Shown: one piece after another, positions 26,066 to 39,243 of the stretch | Position numbering within the stretch: position 1 is the stretch's first letter | How the letters are laid out: every line of letters starts with the position of its first letter | NCBI RefSeq assembly: GCF_001039355.2 | Contig: NW_019775576.1 | Span: forward strand, 97,513 to 161,512 | Direction: 5' to 3' | DNA length: 64,000 bases | Origin: Lingula anatina | Lineage: Eukaryota; Brachiopoda; Lingulata; Lingulida; Lingulidae | Notes under the pieces: model-generated | Told to the model about the DNA's origin: nothing | The model's input: the letters and a program-made list of their open reading frames with translations, nothing else | Databases searched by the model: none | Program-made: the position numbers and the translations under genes

Positions 26066-26319
26066 GGCGGATTTAGGGAGGTGTCAGGGACGTACTAACC
26101 CCCCATTCGATTTCTGAAAAAAAAATCACACCAATGGTCCCCTCTCGAAATTAGAATTTTGACTAGCCGAATCATAGTTCTAAACCGTACCAAAATGGCA
26201 CCGTTCGCCCTCTAAAATACCAAAATTTTTCGAACCCCACGTTAGGGGGGACGATAAGGGTCAGTTTTGCATCTGTGGACCCCTCTCCTCCCTTCAAATA
26301 ATCTTGGATCCGCCCCTGC
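26062..26319 (+). mobile_element. MITE family 2 copy inserted in a CA microsatellite
   Basis: The left end is cagtggcggatttag and the right end ttggatccgcccctg. The interior shares aaattagaattttgacta with the reverse complement of the 9956 copy. CA repeats flank both sides, so the target duplication (ACACA or CACAC) cannot be fixed. Confidence 0.65.
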
Positions 26320-26329
26320 ACACATTCAC

Positions 26330-26352
26330 ACACACACACACATACGCGCGCG

Positions 26353-26401
<49 letters not shown>
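26330..26401 (+). repeat. (CA)n-(CG)8-(CA)20 composite tract
   Basis: CA repeats surround an uninterrupted CG run at about 26344-26361. The whole stretch alternates pyrimidine and purine. Confidence 0.9.
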
Positions 26402-26403
<2 letters not shown>

Positions 26404-27368
26404 GGACCTAGATTCCCAGCTGTAATTATGTAAACGCAGCTAGGACTTATATTCCTGTCCTAATAATCTATTCCTAATGACATGCATTACGGCGGTCATC
26501 CGTTTCCTATGCATTAGTACATGTACAACCACGCGAACAAAGTGTACCTTCATACCTAACAATTTATATAACTTTAGGATTCATGTCAAACGGCTTGAAA
26601 ACTATTAGGGCAATGTCCGCACGCGAAAATTGTCACTAAACAAAACGCTGCAGTTTACATGTGAATTTGTACATAACCCTCCTTCTCCACAACATTTACA
26701 GACGCATGTCGGTACACATCTGTTTGTTATATGAGATTAATGTTTTAGAATAAAAACTTGTCTGGTTTAAAGCTTAACGTGACTCAGCAACATCGACAGT
26801 TGGCACGTTTTTGGCTGTGTGTAAATTGATTGGATTAAGGGGTCGATTGATGAAAAGGACCATACGTCGCACATTAATGGTCATCTGTAGAATACTGTGT
26901 AGCCAACAAGTGGTGACCGTTTTTGTTCAAAACGAGAGGAGGAAGTTGGCAGGCTTTATTCTTCTCTACACTCATATCCGCAAGGTAGGTGGTCTTTTTC
27001 CCGTTTATTAAATACATTATATTTCTCAAAATCATTCTTCTGTTTAGTCATTCATTTAGTGAAAAATGAAACCGGACACATAATTTAGTTATGAAGTCGA
27101 TAATTTTCTTTTGCGGTTTAATTTTCATTTACCAAACAGATAAAGCAACTTGCCAATATTGTGGTGTTCCTTTCTCAACGGTGATTTAGGTTTCCCTGGC
27201 CTCTATACACGTAGATGATGGTGAGGTCGTGCGGGAAAACCTCCAATTATAGTTGGGCTAAAGCACTTGATACCAGAAAACACACATAATTCAAATCTTT
27301 ACTCACGCTTAGGGCTCCTGTGACTCTCACTTTACCCATGGTGACATGTCCCTTGACCCCCCACCAAT

Positions 27369-27447
27369 CACGGTGACAGATCCTGTAGTCTTGACACCCT
27401 CATCCCCCCCCCCCCCCCAAACGATCACGGTGACAGATCCTGTAGTC
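27369..27447 (+). repeat. Short direct repeat around a C run
   Basis: cacggtgacagatcctgtag occurs at about 27369 and again at about 27426, separated by a 15-base C run and short linkers. Nearby text repeats the same kind of phrase more loosely up to 27560. Confidence 0.55.
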
Positions 27448-27736
27448 CCTTTTTTGCACACCGAAGGACCCCTCTCGGCACTTTACTCAATGTGAGGGAT
27501 CTTATAACCCCAGTTTTCCCGCGATTAAGGGTCTTACGACCCCATACCCCTTTATTTACTGTGAGGAATTCTCTGACACCCCCTTCGATATACCAGCAGT
27601 GCATATTATCGCTTCTGAAACATCAGTGGTGCAATGCGAAGAAGGGCATCTATCCTTCCCATTGTTATCCTCTGCAGTGATTATAAAGCGGCCGCTCACA
27701 GTTTTGATGGTAGCACGCCTTGGAATCCGCGTGCGT

Positions 27737-28043
27737 GTAGGTTTAATGAGTCTTGTTTTTGCTGCATAATGAATGCTTATGCGTTGACGGGGTTGCATAA
27801 TGCATGCTCTTCCACGTGTACCATCTCCCCATAACAGCAGTGTAGGTTGAATGAGTCTTTTTTTTTTTTTTTTTTTTGCTTCATAATGAACGCTTATGGA
27901 ACCTCCGTGCCCTCCATGCGGTTACCTGCGATTGTAAGCGAATGCGACAATGTGCGCGAATCCATTTTTTTAGTGCAATGCTTTAATTGGAACGTTGACA
28001 GGGTTGCGTAATGAATGCTCTTCCACGTGTAACATCTCCCCAT
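27737..28043 (+). repeat. Local duplication, copies 27737-27833 and 27842-28043
   Basis: Both copies hold gtaggttTaatgagtctt, then cataatgaaNgcttatg, then ttgacNgggttgc, then gctcttccacgtgta and catctccccat, in that order. The second copy carries a T run and an extra segment of about 100 bases. No coding frame. Confidence 0.6.
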
Positions 28044-31000
28044 ACCACAAATAGCCGGGATCTGTTTAGCAAAATACTGTTCGATAGTTGATCGAAATTA
28101 GTAGACAAATATTTTTAGACAGATGTAGCCCCAGATAAATTACCAACAGTCAAATCAGTTGGAATCTTGTGTATGTTTTTTACACTTTTAAATCTCAAAA
28201 GAACTCTTTAAACTTTTAAAAGAAAAAAATTGCTCCTGCACTCTCTTTCACTCGACTTCTTTATTCATCGTGATTGGTTCAAAGAAGACCCAGATTTGGA
28301 CCTGTAAATTAGGACCAACTTTCTGTCTAAATTTTTCATTTTTTATTATTTTTTTTCATTAAAATATTAATCAATTCTCTGGACAAAATCTTTATTTTCC
28401 ATGATTAAGCCGTTGATTTTCACAAACAGCCGAAAAGAAGACCCGAAAAGTGCGCCCGAATACCAAATATTTGGGCCTACTACAGAACAGGCTAAGACTT
28501 GAGCAGGCTAACGTTTTTGGGTATTGGGCACAGTTTTAAGACAAAATGAAAAACTTGCCTTAATCTTAATGATACCAGATCTTAATCTCAAATCTATCTT
28601 TAGTCCTGTCTAAAGTAACCTTGTCATCTTAGCCTCATTGCGCTTATTTCGTGTTAGATTTATTTCCGTGTCCAGACAATGATTTGACGATTATCATTTG
28701 TTAATGTACGTGTTTTGTACGCACAGTGGATCTTTCATCCTTTTGAAACCAGAAAGATGGTTGGTCATCAATGCATGAAGATTATGAAAGAAATGCCAAG
28801 TTTCAGAGACTTGAATCGAAGTTTAAAACTGCATTTCCTGGCCTTCTAAACAGACAGAAATATATGTGAATTCCATAAAAACCTTCATAATAATGCAACT
28901 GTTTTAATTTTTTATTTTATTATATTTTTGGTGGAGGATTGCATGGATACATTTAACACAACTGAAAAAATAAAGTCATAACCACAATATGCAAGAGCGA
29001 TTTTACATCACAGTAAGTGTCATATAAGCTAGAAGGGGTGAATGTTTTTTCTTTTTGTTTTTACGTACTTTAACAGATGACGGTATAATGAATGGAATTA
29101 GGAAGGAACGATTGCCAAATATATAAAAGGACATTTTGTAATCATCTTTTACTCACAATTGTAAATTGTCTCCAGAGAGTTCCATACAGTGCGACAAGTA
29201 TGCCACCATGATCTCTGGTCTGATACAATGGACCTGTGAGAGAATTTAGGTGTCGGGCTGTTAGAGAAATATAAATTTTTTTTTTTTGTTACAAGACAAA
29301 TTGAGCTAAGTTTTAGTGATTATTTTATTTATTAAGGGGCTAGTAAGATTTGATTTAGAGCAGTAGTTTTCGGAGGCCTATTAAAACATAGGAGGCGTGT
29401 TAATCTCTTTATCTGATTGTATTCGGCAAGAGTTCCCGCGGAGTTGGATTGACCAGCGTAGACCGATAGTTTCATTGGGAATGAGCCTTTAACTGGCCAG
29501 CACTGAAAACGCCACCAGGTTATCACTGTGTATCTACTCACTGAATAAGGAAAGAAAAAAAGAAGGAACGAACGAGGGAAAGAACGAAAGTAGGAAAGAA
29601 AAAGAAAGAAAGAATGAAAGAGGTCAGAGCGTTTGAGGTGAAATAAAAGGCACCCAGTTCGAAAGGGGTTATTCTTAATAATTGCGGTAATATCATATCC
29701 GAGAAATCGCAGAAACTCAATTTATGGTGTATCGTTTCTGATGCAGCATTCTCCAAAAAGACGAGAAATCAACTAACCTGGACAATCTCAATGTCACAAA
29801 TAGAAATTGTGACGCAGATGTAATAAAGCGCCCAGATCATTAGTGTATTATTTTTAAGCTAGCCGGCCGATATCAACGATATAGTCCCACTCTGCCTCTT
29901 CTATCATTCTCCTTGAGGCAAGATGAAAATAAAAACATGAAAGAAAAAGTGCAAAAGGGCATGTATAGAGTTATGAATGTTTTTTCCTGAATGGAAGGGG
30001 TACTCATAAGTCAACCTCGTGCGAGCCTTAAAATAGACCGGTTTGGGTAAACGTTCGCGCTGGTCGGACAGACGGGCCGGTTCAATAAGATTTAATGGCT
30101 ATAAATATCTATATCAAAAGAGCCGCTTCCTCCTTAAGTATCGGAGTGTATGGGGTATGCTTTCTCTGCGCTCTGCGTGAATCCTGCGATGGATACAGGA
30201 ATAGATCGCTCTGTTGTAGAGAGCGATGCAAATAGAAGGGAAAAAAGATGGGTGATAAGAGCTGCGGTTTTATATTATGAGATTTTGCACTTTGAGAATA
30301 GCGGTTTACTACGTGAAAGAATGTTGTTGTTTTATTTTTCAGTCAGTCGTCAATTAATTTGTCGATTGTTTCTTTCCGTTGGGACTCTCGTATGGAATAT
30401 ACGAATTTCATCTTTATTTTGATGGACACATTTTACCAAGCTCAAAGCAAGTGTTTGGACCACCCTGTTACAAAAATGGCGGGAAAAGTCAATACCCACC
30501 ACCCAGTATGTGACTGGTTTATTCTTCCGTTAACGAAAAGTGGCTATTTTTTCATCGGCCTTGGATTTCATTGCGGACAAGATATCTCAAAGTTTGATGA
30601 AAATTTCAAGATTGACATTTTTCAGGACTGAAAGAATCATTTCAACTGTCTTCTCATATTTTTACAATCATTTTATTATTTTGTTATTATTGACATATTC
30701 CGTGGCGGAGTTATACCAGCAGGCGCGTTTTATATTTTTTCATAAGCGTCGTTTTGTAAGTTCTTTTTTCGAATTTTTAAAGATGGTAACTCGATACTGT
30801 ATGTTGTGACTGCGCTCAATGCCGAAGAGCAAGGTTCGCATCAATCAGACCAGCATGAGAAAGGCTTTCTCAACATCTGATATCAAAGGCCAAAAATGAA
30901 TCAACAAACCGGTAAATCTATACATCGATTACGGTTACCAATATCGAGTCTGATTCTATTATTAAGTGAATAACAATTAACATGATAACCTCTTATGAGC

Positions 31001-31044
31001 GTCAGAGAAAGCTAAGTTATTAATGCTAGTTACACAGTGTATTG

Positions 31045-31445
31045 TCTGCTTAATTATGCGATTAAATGATTTATTGGAAACACATTGACTTCATTAGCAG
31101 AGGTCAAAAACTTAATTACAGAATAGTTAATATTGGCCCTGTATTGCCATTGTGTTCTTCATCATTTAGAGTAGTGATTTATTGGACACACATTCACTTA
31201 ATTAAGTGAGGTTATGAACTTGATAATAAAAATGTATTCAGTGAGGAATTTTATTTGTTTGCTTAATCATCTACGTACGTGATTCCCTCTCTGTGAATTA
31301 ACCAATGTTAACAGATCAATAAGAAAAAGCAAGATGTAATGTTTTTTTTCATATTGTTTTATTTGCTTAATTATAAGACAAGTGGCTTATTGAAAATGCT
31401 TTTCACTTAATTTGCCTAGGTTAAAGGATCAAGAATAGAAATGCC
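31045..31445 (+). repeat. Old tandem repeat, about 4 copies, unit roughly 110 bp
   Basis: Diverged copies at about 31045, 31155, 31255 and 31365 share the order tttgcttaatta, a TTATTGGA-like block, CACATTCACTTAATT and a GGTTA/AGGTCA end. TAATTA cores recur. No coding frame. Confidence 0.5.
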
Positions 31446-32108
31446 ATAACGCTAATCAAATCCTGCACTCATTAGGACAAAGCGAGACTTAATTATTGAA
31501 AAAATATTGCATGCACTCAATGCAGCGACTAAAATGAAGTAATGCCCTCATCGATAGTATTGACGAAAATGACAGATTACATACATACAAAGAAGAAAAG
31601 TTTACACCATTTTATGAGGTGAAATTCTTTTGTCTTTAAGGGCTGCAGATCTTGGGCCGACCCGAAAATTTCTTGTTTTTGAAGTCGTTGTTTAAGGTAT
31701 GTGAGACAAACGCCTTAACGCCAGACAGGGCTCCCTGAGGGACGTGGTGTAATTGCCCGTGTATTTTTGTATACGTACACACACAGCAAATTAACAGGTA
31801 GACTAAGAGGCAGACGAAGTGAATCGATGGTTAAAGGTTAACCAATACTTCGATTGCCAGATCATTACCCAACTGAACGGTTGTGTCAAGTTTTAAAATA
31901 AAAATACTGCGTGTCAAGATTTGGCTAAAGCCCTTGTTAAACCGAGCTGGCGGTCGCTTGGAGAACAAAACTTTGCCCACTTTTCTCACGTTGTGGCTTT
32001 GACAACATATTTATATAGTCAATATCAAATGGATTTGTACACCGGTGCTAGTGGACTTTAAATATTGTAGCATTTTTTGTCATATATTTGTGAGAGTGGT
32101 CGCAAGCC

Positions 32109-32165
32109 CGCTGTGACAGGAATGGTAATCCGTTAGGAACCGTAGTACGTTCCCCAGTAATTTGT
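32109..32165 (+). mobile_element. MITE family 3, left-end fragment
   Basis: The segment GCTGTGACAGGAATGGTAAT and the following cgttaggaaccgt match the left third of the 39244 copy. No right end was found nearby. Confidence 0.5.
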
Positions 32166-32751
32166 TTGAATTGTTAAATTTGAAGTCTAATTTAAGAAAA
32201 AATGTCAGTCACCAAAACCGTCACACTGCATTCACTTCATGTCAAACTGCAGTGCACTTCCACATATATAAAGCACCCCTTTGCTAAAAAGCACGGAATA
32301 TGTCCAAAATGGAGACATAATATTAATTTTTCTCTGTTTTACTGTGGTAGATTTTACAAACCTATTGGTACACTTGGGCCAATATCTCGAGTAAGACACT
32401 TATGTGCTTCGAGTTGTATACCATCTGCGACATATTTAAGTAGAATGCGCCGTTAAAGTAAACCTATACTGTTACCAATCGCAAGGGTGTGCGTGGTCAT
32501 GGTCGTCTAGACGTTACTGTATTTTTGAAGCTTGACAGTGACTTACTAACACAAGGTTGACGTGATTTTTTGTCGTCTACAGCTTTCTTGCATATTTTAT
32601 CAGTGATTTTGACAACGGAATAAAAATTAGATAAACAAAAAGTAGTGCTGAGGTCTTGAAGTAAACGGCGTTTGAGATTACGAATCAAATCAAGATTGGT
32701 GTACTTATCTACTGTATTTATCAATCCTGTTTCTCATCCGTTGTTTATCTG

Positions 32752-32789
<38 letters not shown>

Positions 32790-35044
32790 CGAGAGATTTA
32801 GCAATTCGTCACCAGTAACATGCTACGAAGCGCATGCATCTAACATACAGTTGCCTAAAAAGCTTTAAAGGGATAACAACTGGGATAAAGGACCATTTTC
32901 CCATACTAACCAATGGTAAATGAATCCATTCCCACATTCAAAATAAGTCCCTAGTTTTTTTCTAAAAAGTTTGGTTATTTGTAATAATCTCTTCAGAGAT
33001 TATTACAGAGTGTAGCCATCTGTGGAGGTCACGTGAAGTGATGACAAGCACAAATCCCAAAATAATTGTATTAACCGCCGTTTTGTGGGTTAAATAGAAT
33101 TTATTGTATTTCTATGAGTTATTTACAATGTATTTATTGTGAAATATGAATATCTGACGAATGGTTGTTATCCCTTAATTATTATTTCGCTCTCATAACC
33201 CATAGCCAGCGCAAATATATTTTCAAGAAATCTAGCCATAACCTTATTCAATTTCATTTGCATTTGTAAATAAAGAGGAAAAGCAATCAGAAATTGAAAA
33301 ATGCCCCTAGGTGACCGATACTTCTTCATTCATTCATTTATTTATTTATCTATTTATTTATTTATTTACACATGTATTCACATTTTTCATTGGTGCGAAT
33401 ACCATTAATAAAAAGAAAGAACAACCGCATGCATCTTCCCATTAGGTCGTTTTGTCTCTGGTTTGCAGCGATGAAAACAAGAAACTTTCCAGCTTTTCGT
33501 TATGTTCGTAAATTGTTCTGCGTCCACTGAAAAAAAAAACCGTATCTTTTGTAGGATCAAGGGAGTTGAACTGCAAAGATGAGTTCATTGATAACCCTGG
33601 CATTTTGTATCTTTTTTACACTGTACACCTAGAATAATTTGTGAACCGAGTAACCACATACCTTGACTTTCTTCATCCCCGATTGGCCCATGAAATATAG
33701 CGCTTATGCTTATGCCCGGATCTGGGGAGCCTCGCCATGCACACTGAAATTCGCCGATGTTTAAAGTTTTGACTACGGAGATTTAAGAGGTAGTAAGCTT
33801 ATTTTTGTCTAAATTTCGGATTAACTGTTTTGAAATTTGCATAAAACGCAACTTTTATAAGGCACAATCTTAAAGGTATTATGGTTGATGTAAACTGGTC
33901 TATCACAAATCCTTTACAAGTATTTAAAGAACAGTACATCAATTTTATTTCAATATTTGCCTTTCCATCGAACAAACAATTGTCAACATTTCTAATAAAA
34001 TGGACTATATATTTCCACTCGTTTTAAGTAAGCATTTTCAACATTCTATAATTACACGTCGTAAAAGAAAGTTTTTGAAACGTATTCGCAAAAAAANNNN
34101 NNNNNNNNNNNNNNNNNNNNNNNNNNNNNNNNNNNNNNNNNNNNNNNNNNNNNNNNNNNNNNNNNNNNNNNNNNNNNNNNNNNNNNNNNNNNNNNNNNNN
34201 NNNNNNNNNNNNNNNNNNNNNNNNNNNNNNNNNNNNNNNNNNNNNNNNNNNNNNNNNNNNNNNNNNNNNNNNNNNNNNNNNNNNNNNNNNNNNNNNNNNN
34301 NNNNNNNNNNNNNNNNNNNNNNNNNNNNNNNNNNNNNNNNNNNNNNNNNNAAAAAAAAAAAAAAAAAAAAAAAATTCAAATAGCTCGCTGAGAAAAGTAG
34401 CTAGCTATGAATCCTGCTTATACCGCTTTAATAGCACCATAAAATCATTCAAATTACTGAGAAAATAGTCATCAACTGTCGGAGATTTTCTTCACCTTTC
34501 CTGGTTCTAATTTCACAAAGAATCTTAAATCCGTAATTGACTATGATGTATGTATGTATGTGTTCATGAGATTGCTGTAACACATGATAGAGAAAGATAT
34601 GTGCATGAGTCAAGGTAATGTTGGTAATGAAGATATTAGCCAGGGAGCCGACGTAATTTTTTTTTTTTTTTTTTTTTTTTTGAAACCGGCGTTCAGGCTT
34701 CTACGTTGCAAAAATCGACTAAACATATGTATTCCTAAAATAATCATTCGTGGGATTCGTGGTCTGTGTGAAATAAGGGCATAAGTAGTATCAAATAACA
34801 AAAGAGTTACATCACGATGAGTTCAAGAACAACAGGATGTAAAATTTAGTTGAGACGGGGAGGATATCCGATCCAGGAGAAACGTACAATACCTTCGATT
34901 TTTTTTTTAATGTGGCAACAAAGTCAATTATAATATAAGAAGAAGAAGAAAAAGAAAAAAAAAGATCTTTGTTTGCTGTGATAGTCTCAAAAAGACAACA
35001 ACAGCATGTGAACACCATCATCATCTTATAATTAGTATTATTCT
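32166..35044. other. Gene-poor stretch with the gap
   Basis: AT-rich, with a 33-base T run (32755-32787), a second T run near 34661-34681, ATTT-type repeats near 33345 and the gap. No gene recognised. Confidence 0.5.
34097..34350. other. Assembly gap (254 N)
   Basis: The undetermined bases are bordered by an A run on the left (34090-34096) and an A run on the right (34351-34374). The missing sequence probably includes a long poly(A) or A-rich tract, so its length is unreliable. Confidence 0.95.
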
Positions 35045-35211
35045 GACCCGTAGCCATCAATTTCAAAAGGGGGGTTCTTTTTCTTAAAAAGGGGACCTTT
35101 TACAATGAAACCTTAATGTACTTAGGTAAAATTTTACCCAGAGGGGACCTTTTCCCGGCAAAAGAGGGGGGTTCTTTCGAAACCCCGAACACCTCCTGGT
35201 TACGGGGCTGA
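35045..35211 (+). mobile_element. MITE family 4, CCCGTAGCCA ends (about 165 bp)
   Basis: The left end is ctgacccgtagcca. The right end, read in reverse, is cagccccgtaacca. Inside both ends lie ggggggttcttt blocks and repeated aggggacctttt. It is a non-coding inverted-repeat element. The flanking duplication is not clear, so the superfamily is unassigned. Confidence 0.5.
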
Positions 35212-35476
35212 TGTTATAATTATTATTATTATAATTATTATTATGATCGTGGGGGGGAGGGGGGTTCATGGGTGAACACTTGTTTTTTAAAGACGTTACA
35301 GCCTAGAACATGACTCTAATACATCCGTTGTCGGTTTCAAGTTACGCACGCCTGCAGGATATTACCTAAACTTGTATATAGACAAACCAACTGTTACAAA
35401 ACTGTTACAAAACTGATAGCATCTCCCCTTCGCCCTTTTTTTACCTGTGCCTGTCGTCGTCGGCGTCGTCTTCGCC

Positions 35477-35900
35477 GTGCACTTTCGATGTTATATAAAT
35501 AAAATAAAATCCATTTTTCCTTTTGTATTCAAACTTACAGAAATGATGAATAATCAGAAAATAAAGGGCAAGTTCGAATATCAGCCTGATCAGACCATTT
35601 TCCAAAAATAATGCTTTTTTCTTTTTTATTCATAATTTTTATGCACCGTCATACAAATAAAATAAAAATCGTTTCACTTTTTGTATTCTAACTTACAGAA
35701 CTGATGAATGTTCATAAAATACAGGTCAAGTTTGAATATCAGCCTGATCGGACCATCTTCCAAAAGATATGCTTTAAAAAAAATTTATCCACCGTTTTAC
35801 AAATGAAATAAAAACCATGTCATATTTTGCTTTAAAACTTGCAGGACTGATTCTAAAGTCTGATATATAGATCAAGGTCGAAAATATAATGCTGGTTTTT
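35477..35900 (+). repeat. Tandem repeat, three diverged copies, unit about 150-165 bp
   Basis: Copies start near 35477, 35641 and 35786. Each has a short GC-containing head (ctttcga, accgtca or accgttt), then caaataaaataaaaat, then cttacagaactgatga, then gaatatcagcctgatc. The third copy is the most degraded. Non-coding. Confidence 0.6.
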
Positions 35901-36019
35901 TGTATATAAATGGGGTTTGCTCAGATTCAATTCTTAGGCATGTGAACAGTCTCAGTATTGAACTTATTATATTTGTAAAAGTGCTCGTTGACATTTTCTG
36001 CATTTAATATTTTTGTAAA

Positions 36020-36290
36020 TTGCTGGCATAAAATGATGGTAAATCAGTTATCGTGTATTGTGTAATAAAGTGTCAAAAATGGAAATAAACTCATATCAGC
36101 ACAATTTGTCAGATTCAATCCCTATATTCAGAATCTCAGAATGGAGCAAACTGGAAATTTAAAATGTTTTATTCATATTTTCCTATCCTAACAATTTTAT
36201 AGTATATCATTTAAAAATGAAAGTAAATTGGTTATTGTGTATTATGTAATATGTGTTGAAAAGGAAAACAGCTCATTTCAGTAGTTATGT
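36020..36290 (+). repeat. Two further diverged direct repeats, unit about 175 bp
   Basis: Blocks of the type gtaaatcagttatcgtgtat and taaactcatatcag near 36040 recur near 36220 as gtaaattggttattgtgtat and cagctcatttcag. They may be older relatives of the array just upstream. Confidence 0.4.
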
Positions 36291-36657
36291 TAATATTGGC
36301 ATTTTAAATGTGTGACTTTGAATTTTCATGGGCCTTAATACCTCTGCTAGCCACATTTCCTAGATACATGTATCTATGTTACCTGCAGTGCACAATTTAA
36401 AATTGATGGTGATTATAAGCTGTTAAGCATTAGGTAACATTGCATCAAATTTGACAAAAAATATTTTGTGTAATGCCACTCGGGTGCTCTAACAGGGAAA
36501 ATGTGTTACTTATTATTTTTAACTTACAAGAATCATTAACGTGCAGATTAAATTGGCAAACCAGCTTGATTGGATTATTTTTCTCTGTTGTTGTCTGTAC
36601 ATTTGACAGCTTTGCTGCCTTTCTTACACGCCGTGTAGAATATAGACGTCAGCCAAA

Positions 36658-36796
36658 GTGACAGGAATGGTAGTCCGATAGAAACTTTGCTTTGTACTAT
36701 ACTAACCATGGCACCACTTAGGCTAACCCTTGCCTGACCCTAGACTTCCGTTCTTTGGCATGGGCTACAATGTACCATGCCTTAGGCTGTCACACC
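36658..36796 (+). mobile_element. MITE family 3, diverged copy
   Basis: It starts GTGACAGGAATGGTAGTCCG and ends GGCTGTCACACC. Inner segments such as ctttgtac and actaacc match the 39244 copy in order. Several changes and a short insertion mark it as older. Confidence 0.5.
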
Positions 36797-36799
36797 TTT

Positions 36800-39243
36800 T
36801 ATTATGATTGGGTTTATGTTTTTCTCAGAATCTTCGAAAAAAAATCAGTGAACTTGCCATCTCTGCTTATTTCCTCGTTCTGAATGTTTTCCCGTTCACC
36901 CATTCATCCAGATTTTTTTCTATGATAACACACATACTTGTGTTAATACTAATAGTTTCAGAATACAAATACATTGTAGCCCTAAGTATTTCCTGGTTGA
37001 ATGTTTACCTGCTCGTCCAAATAACGCTTCCTGAGATAACACGTAGATAAGACACATTCCTGTGTTCATTATATTGGTCTCAACTACCATTAAAACAGGC
37101 AAGGAAGCTCTTACGTCACTACACAAAAGGGGAATCCCCTTTTCTGTCTCGGCCGAAACGTGCTGTTAGGAACTCGCCGCACGTCATCGAATAAACGCAA
37201 AGGGGGCAAATGGTTTCCGCCGCCGGCTCTTTGAGTGGTGGTTTTAATTACACATACCTGTGGTATATTGTTAGGTGACCATGATAAGAAGGGAACGCCG
37301 ACAGGGAACCCATAATTAAAAGTCCCACTTGTTGACCCCGTAGTGTGACTTATACATTCGTTTCCTACGATCATACGTGCGCTGAGTGTTCAGGGCAAGA
37401 AAAGCGATGGGCCACCAGTGTCGGGTTTAGCTTAGGAAGTGTATTGGGGGGTGGGGGGGGGGGGTGGGGGGAAGATGGCAGCTCACTCCAGCCAAACGCT
37501 TAGCAACAAAAGAAAGATAAAAAACAAACAAACAAATCTATACAAATGTATTGTCCGAAACGACATGCACACCGCATTGTGTCGAAACTTAAAGTATCGG
37601 AGCCGTAGTAGGTCCACTGAAAGGCTCGAGTGTGCAGGTAGATTTCCGATCAGAAATCGATTTCTTAAAAAGAAGTTTGCGGCCTAGTCGCGTTGACCCA
37701 AGGAATACAATGCGATTTGACGCAAAGGGCAATCCTTTAGGATGTCTTTTCATCTGTCTGCTCTAGGTTTATGTTAACCTCATCTCTTTGGGACGATGGC
37801 ATGGGAGATCTGTTAGGGACGGGGATGAAACCCGCCCCCTCCTGCTAGCCCTTTCTAACCGGCATTCTAGCATAAAGCTCATACATGCAGTAGTCACACG
37901 GAGTGTTGACAAAAAGTAACAAGGTGGTATAAACAGACGGATGAATAACATTACACGGCACTTCCGTTTATGAAAAAAGAAAATAAGATCACGAATAAAG
38001 ATGTGTTTAATGCTGACGTAAAATGACATGATTTTTGTTGATAGAGCTGAATTGAGCTAAATAACAAAGGTGGGTCCGTTTTACATACAAGGAATGCTTA
38101 TTTCGCAATGACTTGATATTGAATGGAAAGTACGAGTAAGTTTTAAAAATAGCCCAGGAGGTAAATAAGCCCATGCGTATCAAAGCTTGTTTCCATGTTT
38201 TTTCAAAACAAACAATTGGTCATCGGAACAATAGTATTCAAATGAGATTGTACTTAAATAAAGGGTAGTCAGATATCGTGCTCATTTCAAATAAGTCGTC
38301 AGTGTGACATTTTGATGACGTACTGTAATTCTCTATTTTTAGAATCTAGCGGAACGCTTCACGTCCGAACATTTGGAAGGCGAAATTAGGAAAAGCAGGT
38401 AAACACGTATATGTATTACATTCATTATATTTGTAATTATAGTATTTTTCATTATCTGTCTTACTATCTATAAATTTATTTTTAGCTTAATGATAAATTA
38501 CCAAGATCTTTAGTTTTAAATCTTCCGCTATTTTGCCTTAATTTAGAGAAGTATGCGTACCACGCACTTTTAGTTGACAAGATCTGCTAGAAGATAAATT
38601 TGGGGTACATGTATTTGCGAAGGATATGCTGAACATGAACATTAAATGCCTCCACTCCTTTTAGGTGCTACAAGTTCACAGTCTTACATAGGGCCTATAT
38701 TAGTATTTTTTCAAATCTGGGGTTTATTATGAATTTTCGTCCTCTGCGTGATCTATGGTATAGAATGAAAGACGCTGTGATTTGAAACGTGTCTGACGGG
38801 ATGGATGTTCGTAATTTAGGAATGATTACATTATTATAGTAAATTATTACTAGGCAACAAAATAATTTACCATGTAAATCGCTTTAAGCTAATCTTGCAG
38901 GTGTCATGTTCTCCTCTAAACTGTCGAGTTTCCTCATTTGCCTTAAATACTGCGACGGTATTGAAATATATAGTAATAACAACCCGTCGACATAGTTAAG
39001 CTTTTATAATTACTATTATTTTCATGAAATATTTGCAATTACATCGTTGATCGGTCAAAGTTGTTTAATCTAAGAGAGCTGTTATATTCAGAACTTATGG
39101 TCCGTTTCACTGCCGAGGTGTGTGTACAATGTACAGCAGTTCTGTGCGCTGTGTGTAAATGCAGCTACCGTATGCATGCCTGCACGTAGCATCCTTTGAT
39201 GTAGAGAGACGGCGTACAGGTTTCTGGCGCGTGTCGTCTTTGG
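36800..39243. other. Gene-poor stretch
   Basis: A G-rich tract lies at 37442-37473. No coding segment with supporting splice sites or family similarity was found. Confidence 0.5.

Larger units (their letters stand above)
26402..31044. other. Gene-poor stretch
   Basis: Contains the local duplications at 27.37-28.04 kb. The open frames at 27.5-27.8 and 30.15-30.81 kb overlap one another on different frames and match no family I know. Confidence 0.45.

Noticed and set aside
30150-30809. Three overlapping 90-codon frames
   Set aside because: Different frames of the same strand overlap with no family similarity; lengths are within chance in 64 kb.
34000-34383. Frames spanning the gap
   Set aside because: They consist mainly of undetermined bases and A or T runs.
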